A stretch of DNA of 57,063 nucleotides from Salinicola halophyticus (GTDB lineage Bacteria; Pseudomonadota; Gammaproteobacteria; Pseudomonadales; Halomonadaceae). The notes beneath the pieces are model-generated. The model was not told where the DNA came from and made no database searches. It was given only the letters and a program-made list of their open reading frames with translations. Made by a program: the position numbers and the translations under genes. The stretch lies in assembly GCF_003206695.1 (NCBI RefSeq), contig NZ_PZJN01000001.1, positions 309,475 to 366,537 on the forward strand, in the 5' to 3' direction. Every line of letters begins with the position of its first letter. The first letter of the stretch is position 1. Below, piece after piece: positions 9,249-18,545 of the stretch.

Positions 9249-9923
9249 ATGGCCGGTCGACTGCACGTCGACGACTGGACACGACATCCGACGAGCCCCG
9301 CTTTTCGAGCTGTCGATTCGCCGATATTCAGCCCCAACCTGGCCCCCCGCCACTGGCTTTCGATCCTGCGCCAGGAAGCGGAGACGACGGTTCTGCGAGA
9401 CGCGTTCTGGGGGCTGACGCCAACCTGGCTGAAAGTCCTGGATCAGGCGCCTCACTGCGCCCGTGCCGAGTCGCTCGACGAGCGCCCGATGTTTCGCGAG
9501 GCATTGGCCGAACGGCGCTGCCTGGTGCCCGTGACCGGCATCTACGTGTGGCAGGCCGGGCTGCGCGGCAAGCAGCCGTTCCTGGTCACGCATACCGACC
9601 GTTCGCCGCTGCTGCTGGCCGGTATCTGGAGTCGCTACGCACCGGAGACCGGTGAATCCCGGGACTCGTTTGCGCTGATCACGGTGCCCGCCACGGAGAT
9701 CGTCGCCCCCATGAGCGATCGTCTGCCGGCGATCATCGACGCGTCCCAGGCCGAGACATGGCTATCGCCCGGAACGCCGTCTGGCTCGGCCCGAGAGCTC
9801 CTCGGCGCGGCCGACAGGGAACTTCTGGGCGCATTCCCGGTATCTAGACGGGTGAACGATCCCGCCTATCAGGACTGGAACTGCGCCTACCCGATCGGCG
9901 CCATGCGGGTGTGGACCGCCTGA
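9249..9923 (+). CDS. SRAP (YedK/HMCES-like) family protein lacking active-site residues
   Basis: The 224-residue protein has the SRAP scaffold: WGLTPTW (54-60), the ARAE segment (71-74), FREALAERRCLVPVTGIYVW (82-101), LLLAGIWSRY (121-130) and DRLPAII (157-163). Active SRAP proteins use Cys2 to crosslink abasic sites in single-stranded DNA, helped by an Asn, a Glu and a His. Here those positions are Ala2 (MAGR instead of MCGR), Cys70 (CARAE instead of NAR-E), Val100 (IYVW instead of FYEW) and Ser156 (MSDR instead of IHDR). The ATG is firmly set by GAGGAGAG just upstream. The protein may still bind DNA but should not form the thiazolidine link. Confidence 0.85.
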   Translation: MAGRLHVDDWTRHPTSPAFRAVDSPIFSPNLAPRHWLSILRQEAETTVLRDAFWGLTPTWLKVLDQAPHCARAESLDERPMFREALAERRCLVPVTGIYVWQAGLRGKQPFLVTHTDRSPLLLAGIWSRYAPETGESRDSFALITVPATEIVAPMSDRLPAIIDASQAETWLSPGTPSGSARELLGAADRELLGAFPVSRRVNDPAYQDWNCAYPIGAMRVWTA

Positions 9924-9964
9924 AGGATCGCTGGACGTCTTCTACTTCTCTCTTCGTCGTCGCC

Positions 9965-10015
9965 CTTATTCAACATTGCCTTTGTTCAACACCGAGCCGA
10001 TCTTATTCACTACCG
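9965..10015. repeat. Short 15-bp tandem repeat before the M16 protease gene
   Basis: CTTATTCAACATTGC (9965-9979) is followed by CTTTGTTCAACACCG (9980-9994) and, after 7 bp, by CTTATTCACTACCG (10002-10015). The array ends about 10 bp before the start codon of the protease gene, so it occupies the leader where a ribosome site is expected. Confidence 0.6.
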
Positions 10016-10025
10016 AGACAATCGT

Positions 10026-12959
10026 ATGCAGGAATCCCGTTCTCGAGCGCTATCGCATGGCTCTCTCTCGCACGCGTCAGACTTCTCTGACAGCGTTACA
10101 TCGCCGCGGGCCGGTCTGCGCACCTGGTTTGCTGCCGGCTATCTGGCCATCGGCCTGGCGCTGGCGTTCGTGGTCACGCCGGTAGAAGCCGTCGCCAGCT
10201 CCGAATCCGCCGATGCCGCCCAGCCGACCCAGAGTCAACCGCTTCAAGGCCAGCTGATCCAGAGCCCGAATGACGACCGCCAGTATCGCGCCATCACGCT
10301 CGACAACGGGCTTCAGGCACTACTGGTCAGCGACCCCGATGCCGACAAGGCGGCCGCCGCCATGGATGTCTCGGTGGGCAGCGACAACGATCCGGCCGAC
10401 ATGCCGGGGCTTGCTCACTTTCTCGAACACATGCTGTTTCTGGGAACCGAGGGCTATCCCGACCCGGATGGTTACCAGCGTTTCATCAGCCAGAACGGCG
10501 GTTCCCACAACGCCTTCACCGCGGATCAGGACACCAATTTCTATTTCGACGTCGATCCGAGCGCCTTTCCCGAAGCTCTCGACCGCTTCTCGCAGTTCTT
10601 CGTGTCGCCACAGTTCAACCCGGACTACGTCGATCGCGAGCGACATGCGGTGAATTCCGAGTACCAGGCACGCCGCGACGATGACGCCCGCCGCATCAAC
10701 GAAGCGCTGAGCCAGGCGCTCAATCCCGATCATCCGATCAATCATTTCTCGGTCGGCAGCCTGGAGACACTCAACAGCGACAAGCGCCCGCTGCGTCAGG
10801 CCCTGCTCGATTTCTACCAACAGCACTACGACGCCAACGTCATGCATCTGGCCGTGCTCGCGCCGGAGCCGCTGGACACGATCGAACAGCAGGTGCGTCA
10901 GCGCTTCGGCGCGGTGCCCGATCGCGACCTGGAAAAACCGGTCGTCGATCAACCGCTGGCCAGGCACGACGATCTGCCGGCGTCGCTGCGCATCAAGACC
11001 AACGAGGCACGGCGCCAGCTCGAATTCCTGTTCCCCATCGACGACCCGATCCTCGAGTACGCCGACAAGCCGGTCGATTATCTCGCCAACCTGCTGGGTC
11101 ACGAAGGTGAAGGCAGCCTGCTGGCCGCTCTACGCAAGGCCGGCTGGGCCGACGGGCTCTCTGCCGGCACGACCCAGAGCGACGGTCAGCATGCGCTGTT
11201 CGATATCTCCATCAGCCTGACGCCGGAGGGCGAGAATCACCTCGACGACATCCAGGCGAGCCTGTTCGACCAGATCCGGCGAATCCGCGATCACGGTGTC
11301 GACGCCTGGCGCTACGACGAACAGGCCAAGCTGGCCGAACAGAGCTTCCGTTTTCAGCAGCGCAGCGAGCCGATCGATACCGTCAGTTCCATGGCGATGA
11401 GCCTGGCGCACTATCCGCTCGAGGACGTGCAGTACGCGCCCTACCGTATGGATCGTTTCGATGCCGCCGCGATCGACGAGATTCTCGACCGGCTGACAGC
11501 GGACAACCTGCTGCGGGCCTACAGCGGACCGGACGTCTCGGGTGACGAAACCACACAATACTTCGCGACCCCCTACACCTTGACGCGTCTCGACGACTGG
11601 CCTCGCGGAACGTCACTCGACGGACTGACGCTTCCCGAGCCCAACCCCTATATCGCCGAGGACCTGAGCGTCCAGCCGTTCGATAGCGCCGAACCCGCGC
11701 GCCTCGTCGAGTCACCCAGCGTCGAGATCTGGCACCAGCCCAACAGCGAATTCGGCGCGCCGCGGGTCGAGTGGCGCTTCAGTCTGCAGAACCCCGATGC
11801 CACGCAGGACGCCCGCCACGCCGCGCTGACACGCCTGCTGGCCGGATGGTTGAACGACGGCCTCAACGAGCGCTTCTATCCCGCGTCGCTGGCCGGCCAG
11901 GATTTCGCCGCCTACGCTCACGGCCGTGGCATCACCCTGGCGTTTTCCGGCTGGCGCGACCATCAGGATCGACTGATGCAGACCGTCGTCGAGCAGCTCG
12001 AGCAGGGCGAGATCACCGCCGACAGCATTGCCCGAGTCAAGCAAGGGCTGAAACGTAGCTGGGAGAACGCCCCGCAGGATGCGCTTTACCAGCAGGCGCA
12101 GCGAACGCTGGGCGAAGCCCTGATGCGACCCCAGATCAGCACCCGCAACATGCTGGCCGCGCTCGACGGCCTCGGCGTGGAGGATGTACGCGACTATCGT
12201 CAGCGATTCCTGAGTCAGCTCTACGTTCAGGCCATGGCGGTGGGCAACCTCGATGCCAAGCTTGCCAGACGCGAAGGGTTACTGGTCGCCAACGCGCTGG
12301 CGCCCCAGCTTCACGCCGACGACAACCCGCCATTGAGCGTGCTCGATGTGCCGTCGAACGCGCCGGCGCTGCACCCCGCAACGACACGAAATGACGCCGC
12401 CGTGCTGCGCTATCTTCAGGGCCCCGATCTCTCGCTGCAGAGCCAGGCCAGTCTGGCCGTGATCGGGCAGCTGATCGGCCCCCCGTTCTTTGCCAAACTG
12501 CGTACCGACGAGCAGCTCGGGTATATCGTCAGCGCCGGCTACGCGCCGTTCATGGATGCCCCAGGGCTGATGATGCTGGTGCAGTCGCCAAGTGTCGCAA
12601 GCGATACCATCGGCCAGCGCATGGACGCTTTCCTGAAGACGTTCGATCAGCGCATCGAGACGCTGAGCGATGACGATCTGGCGCCTTATCGGCAGGCCGT
12701 GCGGCAGCAACTGCTGCAGCGCGATCAATCGCTGTCGGCGCGCGCCGACCGGCTATGGCAGACGCTTGCCTATCCGCAGGTTGATTTCGATCGCCGCCAG
12801 CAACTGGCTGCACAGGTCGACAAGCTGAGTGTCGAGGAGATCCGCAGCGCCTGGCAGACCCTGCGCCACAGCCCGGCGCTCGACATCACCGCCGACCCGC
12901 GCGATCAACCCAGTGACGTCGATGCGCTGACCAGTGACTTCGAGCCTTTGACACAATAG
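10026..12959 (+). CDS. M16 family zinc metalloprotease (pitrilysin / insulinase type)
   Basis: 977 residues, close in length to protease III (PtrA). After a positively charged N-terminus, a hydrophobic segment (about 36-56, ending VTPVEAVAS) acts as a signal peptide or anchor, placing the enzyme in the periplasm. The inverted zinc motif HFLEH is at residues 131-135 (HFLEHMLFLGTEGYP), with the distal glutamate in HAVNSEYQ. Four M16 repeats follow, including the PtrA-like RTDEQLGYIV in the C-terminal half. It should degrade small peptides. No strong Shine-Dalgarno precedes ATG 10026; a repeat fills that space. An intrinsic terminator follows at 12991. Confidence 0.93.
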   Translation: MQESRSRALSHGSLSHASDFSDSVTSPRAGLRTWFAAGYLAIGLALAFVVTPVEAVASSESADAAQPTQSQPLQGQLIQSPNDDRQYRAITLDNGLQALLVSDPDADKAAAAMDVSVGSDNDPADMPGLAHFLEHMLFLGTEGYPDPDGYQRFISQNGGSHNAFTADQDTNFYFDVDPSAFPEALDRFSQFFVSPQFNPDYVDRERHAVNSEYQARRDDDARRINEALSQALNPDHPINHFSVGSLETLNSDKRPLRQALLDFYQQHYDANVMHLAVLAPEPLDTIEQQVRQRFGAVPDRDLEKPVVDQPLARHDDLPASLRIKTNEARRQLEFLFPIDDPILEYADKPVDYLANLLGHEGEGSLLAALRKAGWADGLSAGTTQSDGQHALFDISISLTPEGENHLDDIQASLFDQIRRIRDHGVDAWRYDEQAKLAEQSFRFQQRSEPIDTVSSMAMSLAHYPLEDVQYAPYRMDRFDAAAIDEILDRLTADNLLRAYSGPDVSGDETTQYFATPYTLTRLDDWPRGTSLDGLTLPEPNPYIAEDLSVQPFDSAEPARLVESPSVEIWHQPNSEFGAPRVEWRFSLQNPDATQDARHAALTRLLAGWLNDGLNERFYPASLAGQDFAAYAHGRGITLAFSGWRDHQDRLMQTVVEQLEQGEITADSIARVKQGLKRSWENAPQDALYQQAQRTLGEALMRPQISTRNMLAALDGLGVEDVRDYRQRFLSQLYVQAMAVGNLDAKLARREGLLVANALAPQLHADDNPPLSVLDVPSNAPALHPATTRNDAAVLRYLQGPDLSLQSQASLAVIGQLIGPPFFAKLRTDEQLGYIVSAGYAPFMDAPGLMMLVQSPSVASDTIGQRMDAFLKTFDQRIETLSDDDLAPYRQAVRQQLLQRDQSLSARADRLWQTLAYPQVDFDRRQQLAAQVDKLSVEEIRSAWQTLRHSPALDITADPRDQPSDVDALTSDFEPLTQ

Positions 12960-12990
12960 GGCCCCGCATCGTTGCGGATCCGTCAACGCA

Positions 12991-13016
12991 AAACCCCAGC
13001 CGTCTGGCTGGGGTTT
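12991..13016. terminator. Intrinsic terminator after the M16 protease gene
   Basis: Perfect 11-bp stem AAACCCCAGCC / GGCTGGGGTTT with loop GTCT. It lies between two convergent genes and can serve both. The same stem, with another loop, is found at 56979-57004. Confidence 0.85.
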
Positions 13017-13059
13017 CGTCGTTGGCGCAGGCTCGGCGCGGTCGATTATTGGATGGTGC

Positions 13060-16000
13060 CTAGAAACGTATCTTCAGATTGGCGCCGACACTCTGGTCCC
13101 GTGCATCGCTGGCCAGTCTGCCCGTGTAGCCTACCCCCACCGAGGTTGCCGACGAAAGCGCCATATCGATCCCGGTTTCGAGCGTGATCGCGTCCTCGCC
13201 CACCGGCACGGCGTCGACCGAAAAGGCGTCTCCGCCCCGGAATGCCTGGTCTGCCGTCGGCGTCCGCTCGCCAAAAGCGTGCTGCCAACCGACCGCCGCC
13301 TGCCAACCGGCGTTTACACTGCCGATCTCGAATGGCGTTGTCGACCGCAGTCCCAGCGTCGAAAAGGTGACATCCGCGTCCCCGTCCTGGCCCTGCAGGC
13401 CCGCCTCCCCGCCCTCCTGATAGCCGTCGCTATGCAGATCGACATAGGCAAGCCCGGCGTAAGGCTCCAGCCGAGTCCGGCCCGCCGTCAGAGAGATACC
13501 GATCTCGCCGAAGACCTGGGCGGTGCGAGCATCATAGGAAGCCTTGGCCGTCTCGACGTCCGCGACGTCGATCGAGCGGCGCGTGTCGAGGTCGTGCCAG
13601 GATTGCGCCGCGCCCAGACGCAGTCCCAACGGCCCGAAGGATCGGCCGGCGTAGGCGGCCAGGGTGTAGCTGTCGATATCGGCGGACGAGTCGCGACGGT
13701 CGACATCGTAGTCCGAGCGGCTATAGCCACCCGCCAAGCCGAGTCGCCATGCGCTATCGCCAGCGGTACCCACCAGCGTATCGACGCCCACGAAGAGCCC
13801 GTGTGTCGAGCGCTCCAGCCTAGCCGCGTTATCGTCGCCGTCACTCTCGCCCCAGCCGCCGAAACCTTGCAGCCAGGCCCCCGACCGGTCTTTGGATAGC
13901 GCTTTCGTCGCCGGTGAGGCGCCCGAGGCGATGGCGACGTGGGAGTAACCCGCGTCGGCACCACGCATCCGGTCGAACACGGCCTCGCGCACGAATCGGC
14001 TCTCCTCGATCAGCCCGGTGCGCGCGCTGGCATGTATCTCGCCGGAAAGCGCGTCGTAATCGTGGCGAAGCTTGGCGGTATCGGTCGTGCTGATGATCGT
14101 GTCATAGAGACCGTTGCCCGCGCCCAGACTCTCGAGCCCGGCCGCTGCCGCCCGCTGATTATCGCTCGCGGCGAGATCGGCGAAGCGGGTGTCGTTGCGC
14201 GTGACGTCGAGCACCACGGCGTTCGCCTGATAATCCAGATCGAGATCGAAAAACGGCGAATACGCCTCGGGATCGGTGTAGCGCCCGCTGACGCCCTCGG
14301 TCGCGGTAAGCAGGGTGTAGCTCGAGGCCGCATAAGCGGCATCCGACAGTGGCGTCACCACGAGATCACCCGCCATTGTCGCCGTGCCATCGACGCGGAT
14401 CCGATCAGCGCTGGTTGGATTGGCACTGGCTGGATCGGCGCTGGTTGAATCGGCGCTGGCTGGATCGATAGTCGCGCCGCCATCGATTTCTGCCAGATAG
14501 GTGGAACCAGCGGTCTGCTGATAATTGCCGGCCACGTTCAGCTGGCCGACGGAGTGACCGGGCGAAATCGTGCCATTCATGGTCACGTCACCCAGCGTGC
14601 CGTTGCCCTCGAGCAGCCCATCGGCCGCGACCGTCAGCGCGCCATCCAGCGTGCCGTCGAGATCGAGCCGGCTGCCACTGGCGAGGTCGATCCCGTCCGC
14701 ATATCGCTGAGTGCCGGTGAGCCGCCAGTCACCATTGACCGAGAGCGACTCGAAACTGTCGCCGCCGGCGAACTCACCGCCACCGTCGAGAACGATGCTA
14801 TCGACGCCGTCCCCGCCGTCGATGCGACCATCGAAACTCCCGCCAGTCCCGACGACCAGCGTGTCGTCGCCATCGCCGAGCGCCAACGCCAAGCCGTTAC
14901 CGCCGGCGATCAGCCCCGAATTGACGACGGTGTCGTCGAAGTCGCCCTCCAGCGAAATGCCGTAGCCGTCGACGCCTTCGATGGTGCCGCGGTTGACGAT
15001 CGTGGTCTCGCCATAAGCGCCGCCGCTGCTGCCATCGTCGATCAGAATGCCGTTGTCGGCGCCGCTGATCAGCGCACTCTCGCTGGCATTGACGATGGCG
15101 CCGCCACCCATGGCGATCCCTTCGCTCTGATTGGGCGTATCGCCCGGCTTCTGGCCCTTGGCGCCGGTTCCCCGAATCGTGCCGCCGTTGGTGATCTCGC
15201 CGATGTAGTCGACATCCACGCCGTCGCCGTCGCCCAGTTCGGAGTCGCTATCGATATCACCGCTGATCAGGCCCTCGTTGACGACCGTTCCATTGCCATC
15301 GGAGCCGACACCCGAACCATTGCGACCCCGGATCGTCGCCCCGGCCGCGTTGTAGACGGTCACGTCGACGTCGGTGGTGATGCCGTGGCGCGCGCCGGAG
15401 ATCGTGCCGCCGGCCAGGTTGTTGATCGTCGCGGCATGGCCTTGAAGATCGACGCCGTCGTTGGAGGCGTCAGGCTCGGCGCTGTTGGAAACGATGGTGC
15501 CGGCATTGTTAACCGTGGCGCCCTCGCCGGGACGCACGCCATCGGCATCTTCGGCCCGGATTTCGCCGCCGGCGTAGTTGTTGATCGTGACGTCGACCTG
15601 GCCGGACTCGATGTGATCGAAATCGATCGCCTGACCGGCATCGTCGCCGGTGCCGGAGGAGAGAATCAGGCCGTCGTTGTCGACCGTGACGACGCCGTTG
15701 GCGCCCTGCTGGTCGTCATCGCCATCGATTCGCACGGCGTCGTCGATGGACTCGATGATCCCGGTACTGTCGTTGGTCAGATGAAATTCGGAGAGGTTGG
15801 CGACATCGGCGACATTGATCGCCCGATTGGCGGAGGCCGTCGACAGAATCCGGCCCGCGTTATCGATGGTGATCGTGCCGGCACCCGGGCGAATCGCATC
15901 GTTGTCGTCGGCCTCGATCAGGCCACTTTCGGCATTGCTGATCGTGACGACGGCCGTCGGCGATTCGATCGAGTCGAAATCCAGAACCTGACCGCCGGCC

Positions 16001-16437
16001 GAGTGCAGGGCGCCTGCGTTATCGACGGTGATCTTGCCATCGGTGACGTCGGTGTCGACCCGAAAGCCGTCGTCACCCGTTTCAATGACGGCGCCGGCGG
16101 CGTTGTACAGCGTCAGCGAGCGCTCGCTCTCGTCGCCATCGGTATCGATGCCACGGTCCCGACTGAGAATCGCGCCGGCGTTGGTGATGGATACGCCGGC
16201 ATCGGGAGACGCCCCGGTCCACGCGATCGCCGTCTCCTCGGTATCGAGCACGGCTCCGGCCTCGATGCTCAACGCATCCGTACCGGTCACGCTGCGAGGT
16301 GTCGCTTCGGTGTTGCCACTAGCGAGGGTGTAGACGTCGGCAAGGCTCAGCGCCGGCATCAGTGCCGATAGCGCCGCGGCCGAAAATGACGCTGCCATCA
16401 GCGTCACGCCGCGACGCCGTCTGATCTCGATCCCCAT
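13060..16437 (-). CDS. Type V autotransporter (beta-helix passenger, C-terminal beta-barrel)
   Basis: 1125 residues. A signal peptide (1-34, RRRR then a hydrophobic stretch ending SLA) is followed by a long passenger of about 600 residues with many imperfect repeats of the type NAG-I-S and AAGATIRG, typical of a right-handed beta-helix. An Asp/Ser/Ala/Thr/Pro pentapeptide linker lies near residues 655-675. The C-terminal autotransporter barrel (about 855-1125) includes GAWLQGFGGWGESDGD, alternating strands and a terminal phenylalanine (LKIRF). The product is probably an outer-membrane adhesin or surface layer protein. The passenger is strongly acidic, as expected in a halophile. No protease triad recognised. 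Confidence 0.92.
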   Translation of the reverse strand: MGIEIRRRRGVTLMAASFSAAALSALMPALSLADVYTLASGNTEATPRSVTGTDALSIEAGAVLDTEETAIAWTGASPDAGVSITNAGAILSRDRGIDTDGDESERSLTLYNAAGAVIETGDDGFRVDTDVTDGKITVDNAGALHSAGGQVLDFDSIESPTAVVTISNAESGLIEADDNDAIRPGAGTITIDNAGRILSTASANRAINVADVANLSEFHLTNDSTGIIESIDDAVRIDGDDDQQGANGVVTVDNDGLILSSGTGDDAGQAIDFDHIESGQVDVTINNYAGGEIRAEDADGVRPGEGATVNNAGTIVSNSAEPDASNDGVDLQGHAATINNLAGGTISGARHGITTDVDVTVYNAAGATIRGRNGSGVGSDGNGTVVNEGLISGDIDSDSELGDGDGVDVDYIGEITNGGTIRGTGAKGQKPGDTPNQSEGIAMGGGAIVNASESALISGADNGILIDDGSSGGAYGETTIVNRGTIEGVDGYGISLEGDFDDTVVNSGLIAGGNGLALALGDGDDTLVVGTGGSFDGRIDGGDGVDSIVLDGGGEFAGGDSFESLSVNGDWRLTGTQRYADGIDLASGSRLDLDGTLDGALTVAADGLLEGNGTLGDVTMNGTISPGHSVGQLNVAGNYQQTAGSTYLAEIDGGATIDPASADSTSADPASANPTSADRIRVDGTATMAGDLVVTPLSDAAYAASSYTLLTATEGVSGRYTDPEAYSPFFDLDLDYQANAVVLDVTRNDTRFADLAASDNQRAAAAGLESLGAGNGLYDTIISTTDTAKLRHDYDALSGEIHASARTGLIEESRFVREAVFDRMRGADAGYSHVAIASGASPATKALSKDRSGAWLQGFGGWGESDGDDNAARLERSTHGLFVGVDTLVGTAGDSAWRLGLAGGYSRSDYDVDRRDSSADIDSYTLAAYAGRSFGPLGLRLGAAQSWHDLDTRRSIDVADVETAKASYDARTAQVFGEIGISLTAGRTRLEPYAGLAYVDLHSDGYQEGGEAGLQGQDGDADVTFSTLGLRSTTPFEIGSVNAGWQAAVGWQHAFGERTPTADQAFRGGDAFSVDAVPVGEDAITLETGIDMALSSATSVGVGYTGRLASDARDQSVGANLKIRF
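14410..14469. repeat. 15-bp tandem repeat in the autotransporter gene, 4 units
   Basis: Units 1 and 3 (GCTGGTTGGATTGGC, GCTGGTTGAATCGGC) and units 2 and 4 (ACTGGCTGGATCGGC, GCTGGCTGGATCGAT) alternate, giving a 30-bp higher order. It encodes pentads DPASA, DSTSA, DPASA, NPTSA between passenger and barrel. Confidence 0.85.
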
Positions 16438-16589
16438 GAAGCTCCCCTGATCCCTGCTTGTTGGTTGTCATCAAGGGGATGCAGGCTAGGCAGAGAGTGT
16501 GACAACGCGATGACCGACGATCGCGCTTCGGGTCATCACCTTGGACATCGCCCGGGAGTTATGACTTCGAGGATCGGGCCCGGAACGTC

Positions 16590-18098
16590 TCAGTAGGCGT
16601 CGAAGGCCTGTTCCGGCATGATCGATTCGACGTACATCACCAGTTCCTCGAGGACCTGGCGTTCGCGATCCTCGAGCGAAGTCTGATTGAGGCGTTCGAT
16701 CTCGCGGGCGAAATCCTTGAGCGTCACCCCGCCGCTCTTGGCATCGTTCATCCGCGCCCAGCGGAAAGCGTCCCACTGGGACTTCTCTTCACTGTCTAGC
16801 GTGTCCGGATAGCTTCGCGCCCGCAGCCGGAACAGCATCTCCTCGAGACGCGGATCCTGAAAGGCGAAAGCGGTGGTCCCCAGGTCATCGGGGGACGTGG
16901 CGTGCACGCGCTCCATGACCTGTCTATCGTGCGGCGAGAAAAAGCCACCGGAGTAGAGCATCAGATCGGGATCCGACGGCGGATCCGGTGGCGATTCGGC
17001 AAATGCCAGCGCGGCCTTGCTGGACGACTCGGGATTCTGCACCAGCGCCTGCCAGTGCTGTTCGCAGAGCGCCCGGTCGAGCCCCACACGCTTGGCAACG
17101 GCATCGTCGGCCGTGGCGATCGGCAACAGCACCGGGCTGCGGTTGAGGTGGACCACTTTCAGCGGGATGCGCGTCTCGCCCTCGGCCAGCTCGTTGTCGC
17201 TGACGAAAATACGCGCGCGAATCTCCTCTGGCGTCAGCGAGAACAGCGGCGCCGGGTCGACGGCAAGATCGTAGACGATGACGCCGTTGGGGTTGGAGGG
17301 GTGCATGGCCAGCGGTACGACCAGCGCACTGCAGCCGCGACTGGCGGGATATCGCCGGGAAATGTGCAGCATCGGCTTGCGCGCATCGACATCGAGCAGC
17401 CCGGCCACGCGTCGTTTGCTGCGCAGCGACAGCAGGTAATCGAAGAATTTGGCATTCCGCGCCCGTAGCAGTCGCGCCAGGCCGATGGTGGCACGCACGT
17501 CGGCAAGCGCATCGTGAGCGCCTTCGTGCTCGATGCCGTTGGCCGCGGTCAGATGCTCGAGCTTGAAACTCGGTGCACCGTCTTCACGCTTTGGCCATTC
17601 AATACCGTCGGGGCGCACGGCGTGGAAAGCGCGCACGGCATCGATCAGATCCCAACGGGAATTGCCGTTCTGCCATTCACGCGCATAGGGGTCGAACAGG
17701 TTGCGATAGAACAGATGGCGGCTGACTTCATCATCGAAGCGCAGGCTGTTGTAGCCCAGCGAGCAGGTACCGGGAACGCTCATTTCCGCCTGGATGCGCG
17801 CGGCGAACTCGACTTCGGGGACGCCACGCCGTAACGCCGCCTGGGGAGTGATACCGGTAATCAGACAGGCTTGAGGGCTGGGCAGGTCATCATCGGCCGG
17901 CCGAGCGTAGAGCGTCAGCGGCTCGCCGATCTCGTTGAAGTCGGCATCGGTACGGATCGCCGCGAACTGCGACGCCCGATGCCGGCGCGGATCGGCGCCG
18001 AAGGTTTCATAGTCGTGCCAGAGAAAGGTAGGCTCTGCCTGAGGCTGGACTTTTTGGCTCTGGAATTTGTTGCTCTGGACCCTTCCGCTCTCGGCCAT
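16590..18098 (-). CDS. sbcB: Exodeoxyribonuclease I
   Basis: ExoI degrades single-stranded DNA 3' to 5' in recombination and mismatch repair. In the 502 residues the DEDD active site appears as HDYETFG (28-34, the D and E of ExoI), GYNSLRFDDE, and HDALADVRATIGLA with the catalytic H and last D. The SH3-like and C-terminal helical ExoI domains follow (RRYPASRGCSALV, LEEMLFRLRARSYPDTL, ERERQVLEEL-like end). The N-terminal 25 residues (rich in Q, S, K, V) are an extra encoded by a 15-bp tandem repeat covering the start codon, so the exact start is uncertain. Confidence 0.94.
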   Translation of the reverse strand: MAESGRVQSNKFQSQKVQPQAEPTFLWHDYETFGADPRRHRASQFAAIRTDADFNEIGEPLTLYARPADDDLPSPQACLITGITPQAALRRGVPEVEFAARIQAEMSVPGTCSLGYNSLRFDDEVSRHLFYRNLFDPYAREWQNGNSRWDLIDAVRAFHAVRPDGIEWPKREDGAPSFKLEHLTAANGIEHEGAHDALADVRATIGLARLLRARNAKFFDYLLSLRSKRRVAGLLDVDARKPMLHISRRYPASRGCSALVVPLAMHPSNPNGVIVYDLAVDPAPLFSLTPEEIRARIFVSDNELAEGETRIPLKVVHLNRSPVLLPIATADDAVAKRVGLDRALCEQHWQALVQNPESSSKAALAFAESPPDPPSDPDLMLYSGGFFSPHDRQVMERVHATSPDDLGTTAFAFQDPRLEEMLFRLRARSYPDTLDSEEKSQWDAFRWARMNDAKSGGVTLKDFAREIERLNQTSLEDRERQVLEELVMYVESIMPEQAFDAY

Positions 18099-18116
18099 AC
18101 CGCTCTCCGCCTGCGC
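18042..18116. repeat. 15-bp tandem repeat across the sbcB start, 5 units
   Basis: Units begin AGGCTGGACTT, GCTCTGGAATT, GCTCTGGACCC, GCTCTCGGCCA and GCTCTCCGCCT at exact 15-bp steps. The array begins in the coding sequence, passes over the start codon (complement of CAT at 18096-18098) and continues 18 bp upstream. Confidence 0.75.
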
Positions 18117-18275
18117 AAAAGCCCAAGCCTAGCATAGCCGGCCACACGACTCATGTGCGGCTGCCATGCCAGACCCATTCCTCGAGCGCCCGTCTGTTGG
18201 CGAGCCTGGGTCGAGAGCCATTGCCGGAAGCCGTCGGCCATGAGTCACTGACACGATCATGGTCGACGCTGGCGG

Positions 18276-18545
18276 TCAGCTCTTGGCCGCCTCGCCTTCG
18301 TTGGGCAGCGTCACGTTGAGTTCGAGCACCGAGCAGTCGTTGTCGCTGTCGAGGCTGATATTGATGGCATCCTGGTCGACCTTGACGTACCGCCGAATGA
18401 CCGCGAGCAGCTCCTGCTCCAGCATCGGCATGTAGTCGGGCTGCCCGCGATGCCCGCGCTGATGGGCGACGATGATCTGCAGCCGTTCCTTGGCAACGGA
18501 TGCCGATTTCTTGCGTTCGCCCTTGAGAAAATCGAGTAGCCTCAC
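18276..18545 (-). CDS. minE: Cell division topological specificity factor MinE
   Basis: MinE displaces MinC and stimulates MinD ATPase, driving pole-to-pole oscillation. The 89-residue protein starts MRLLDFLKGERKKSAS (membrane-targeting amphipathic start), continues with the MinD-contact segment AKERLQIIVAHQR and ends in the dimerisation domain (YVKVDQDAINISLD). Its ATG overlaps the minD stop by 4 bp. Confidence 0.97.
   Translation of the reverse strand: MRLLDFLKGERKKSASVAKERLQIIVAHQRGHRGQPDYMPMLEQELLAVIRRYVKVDQDAINISLDSDNDCSVLELNVTLPNEGEAAKS

Noticed and set aside
14554-16371. 605-codon open frame on the plus strand opposite the autotransporter gene
   Set aside because: It mirrors the beta-helix repeats of the real gene and has no ribosome site or recognisable domain.
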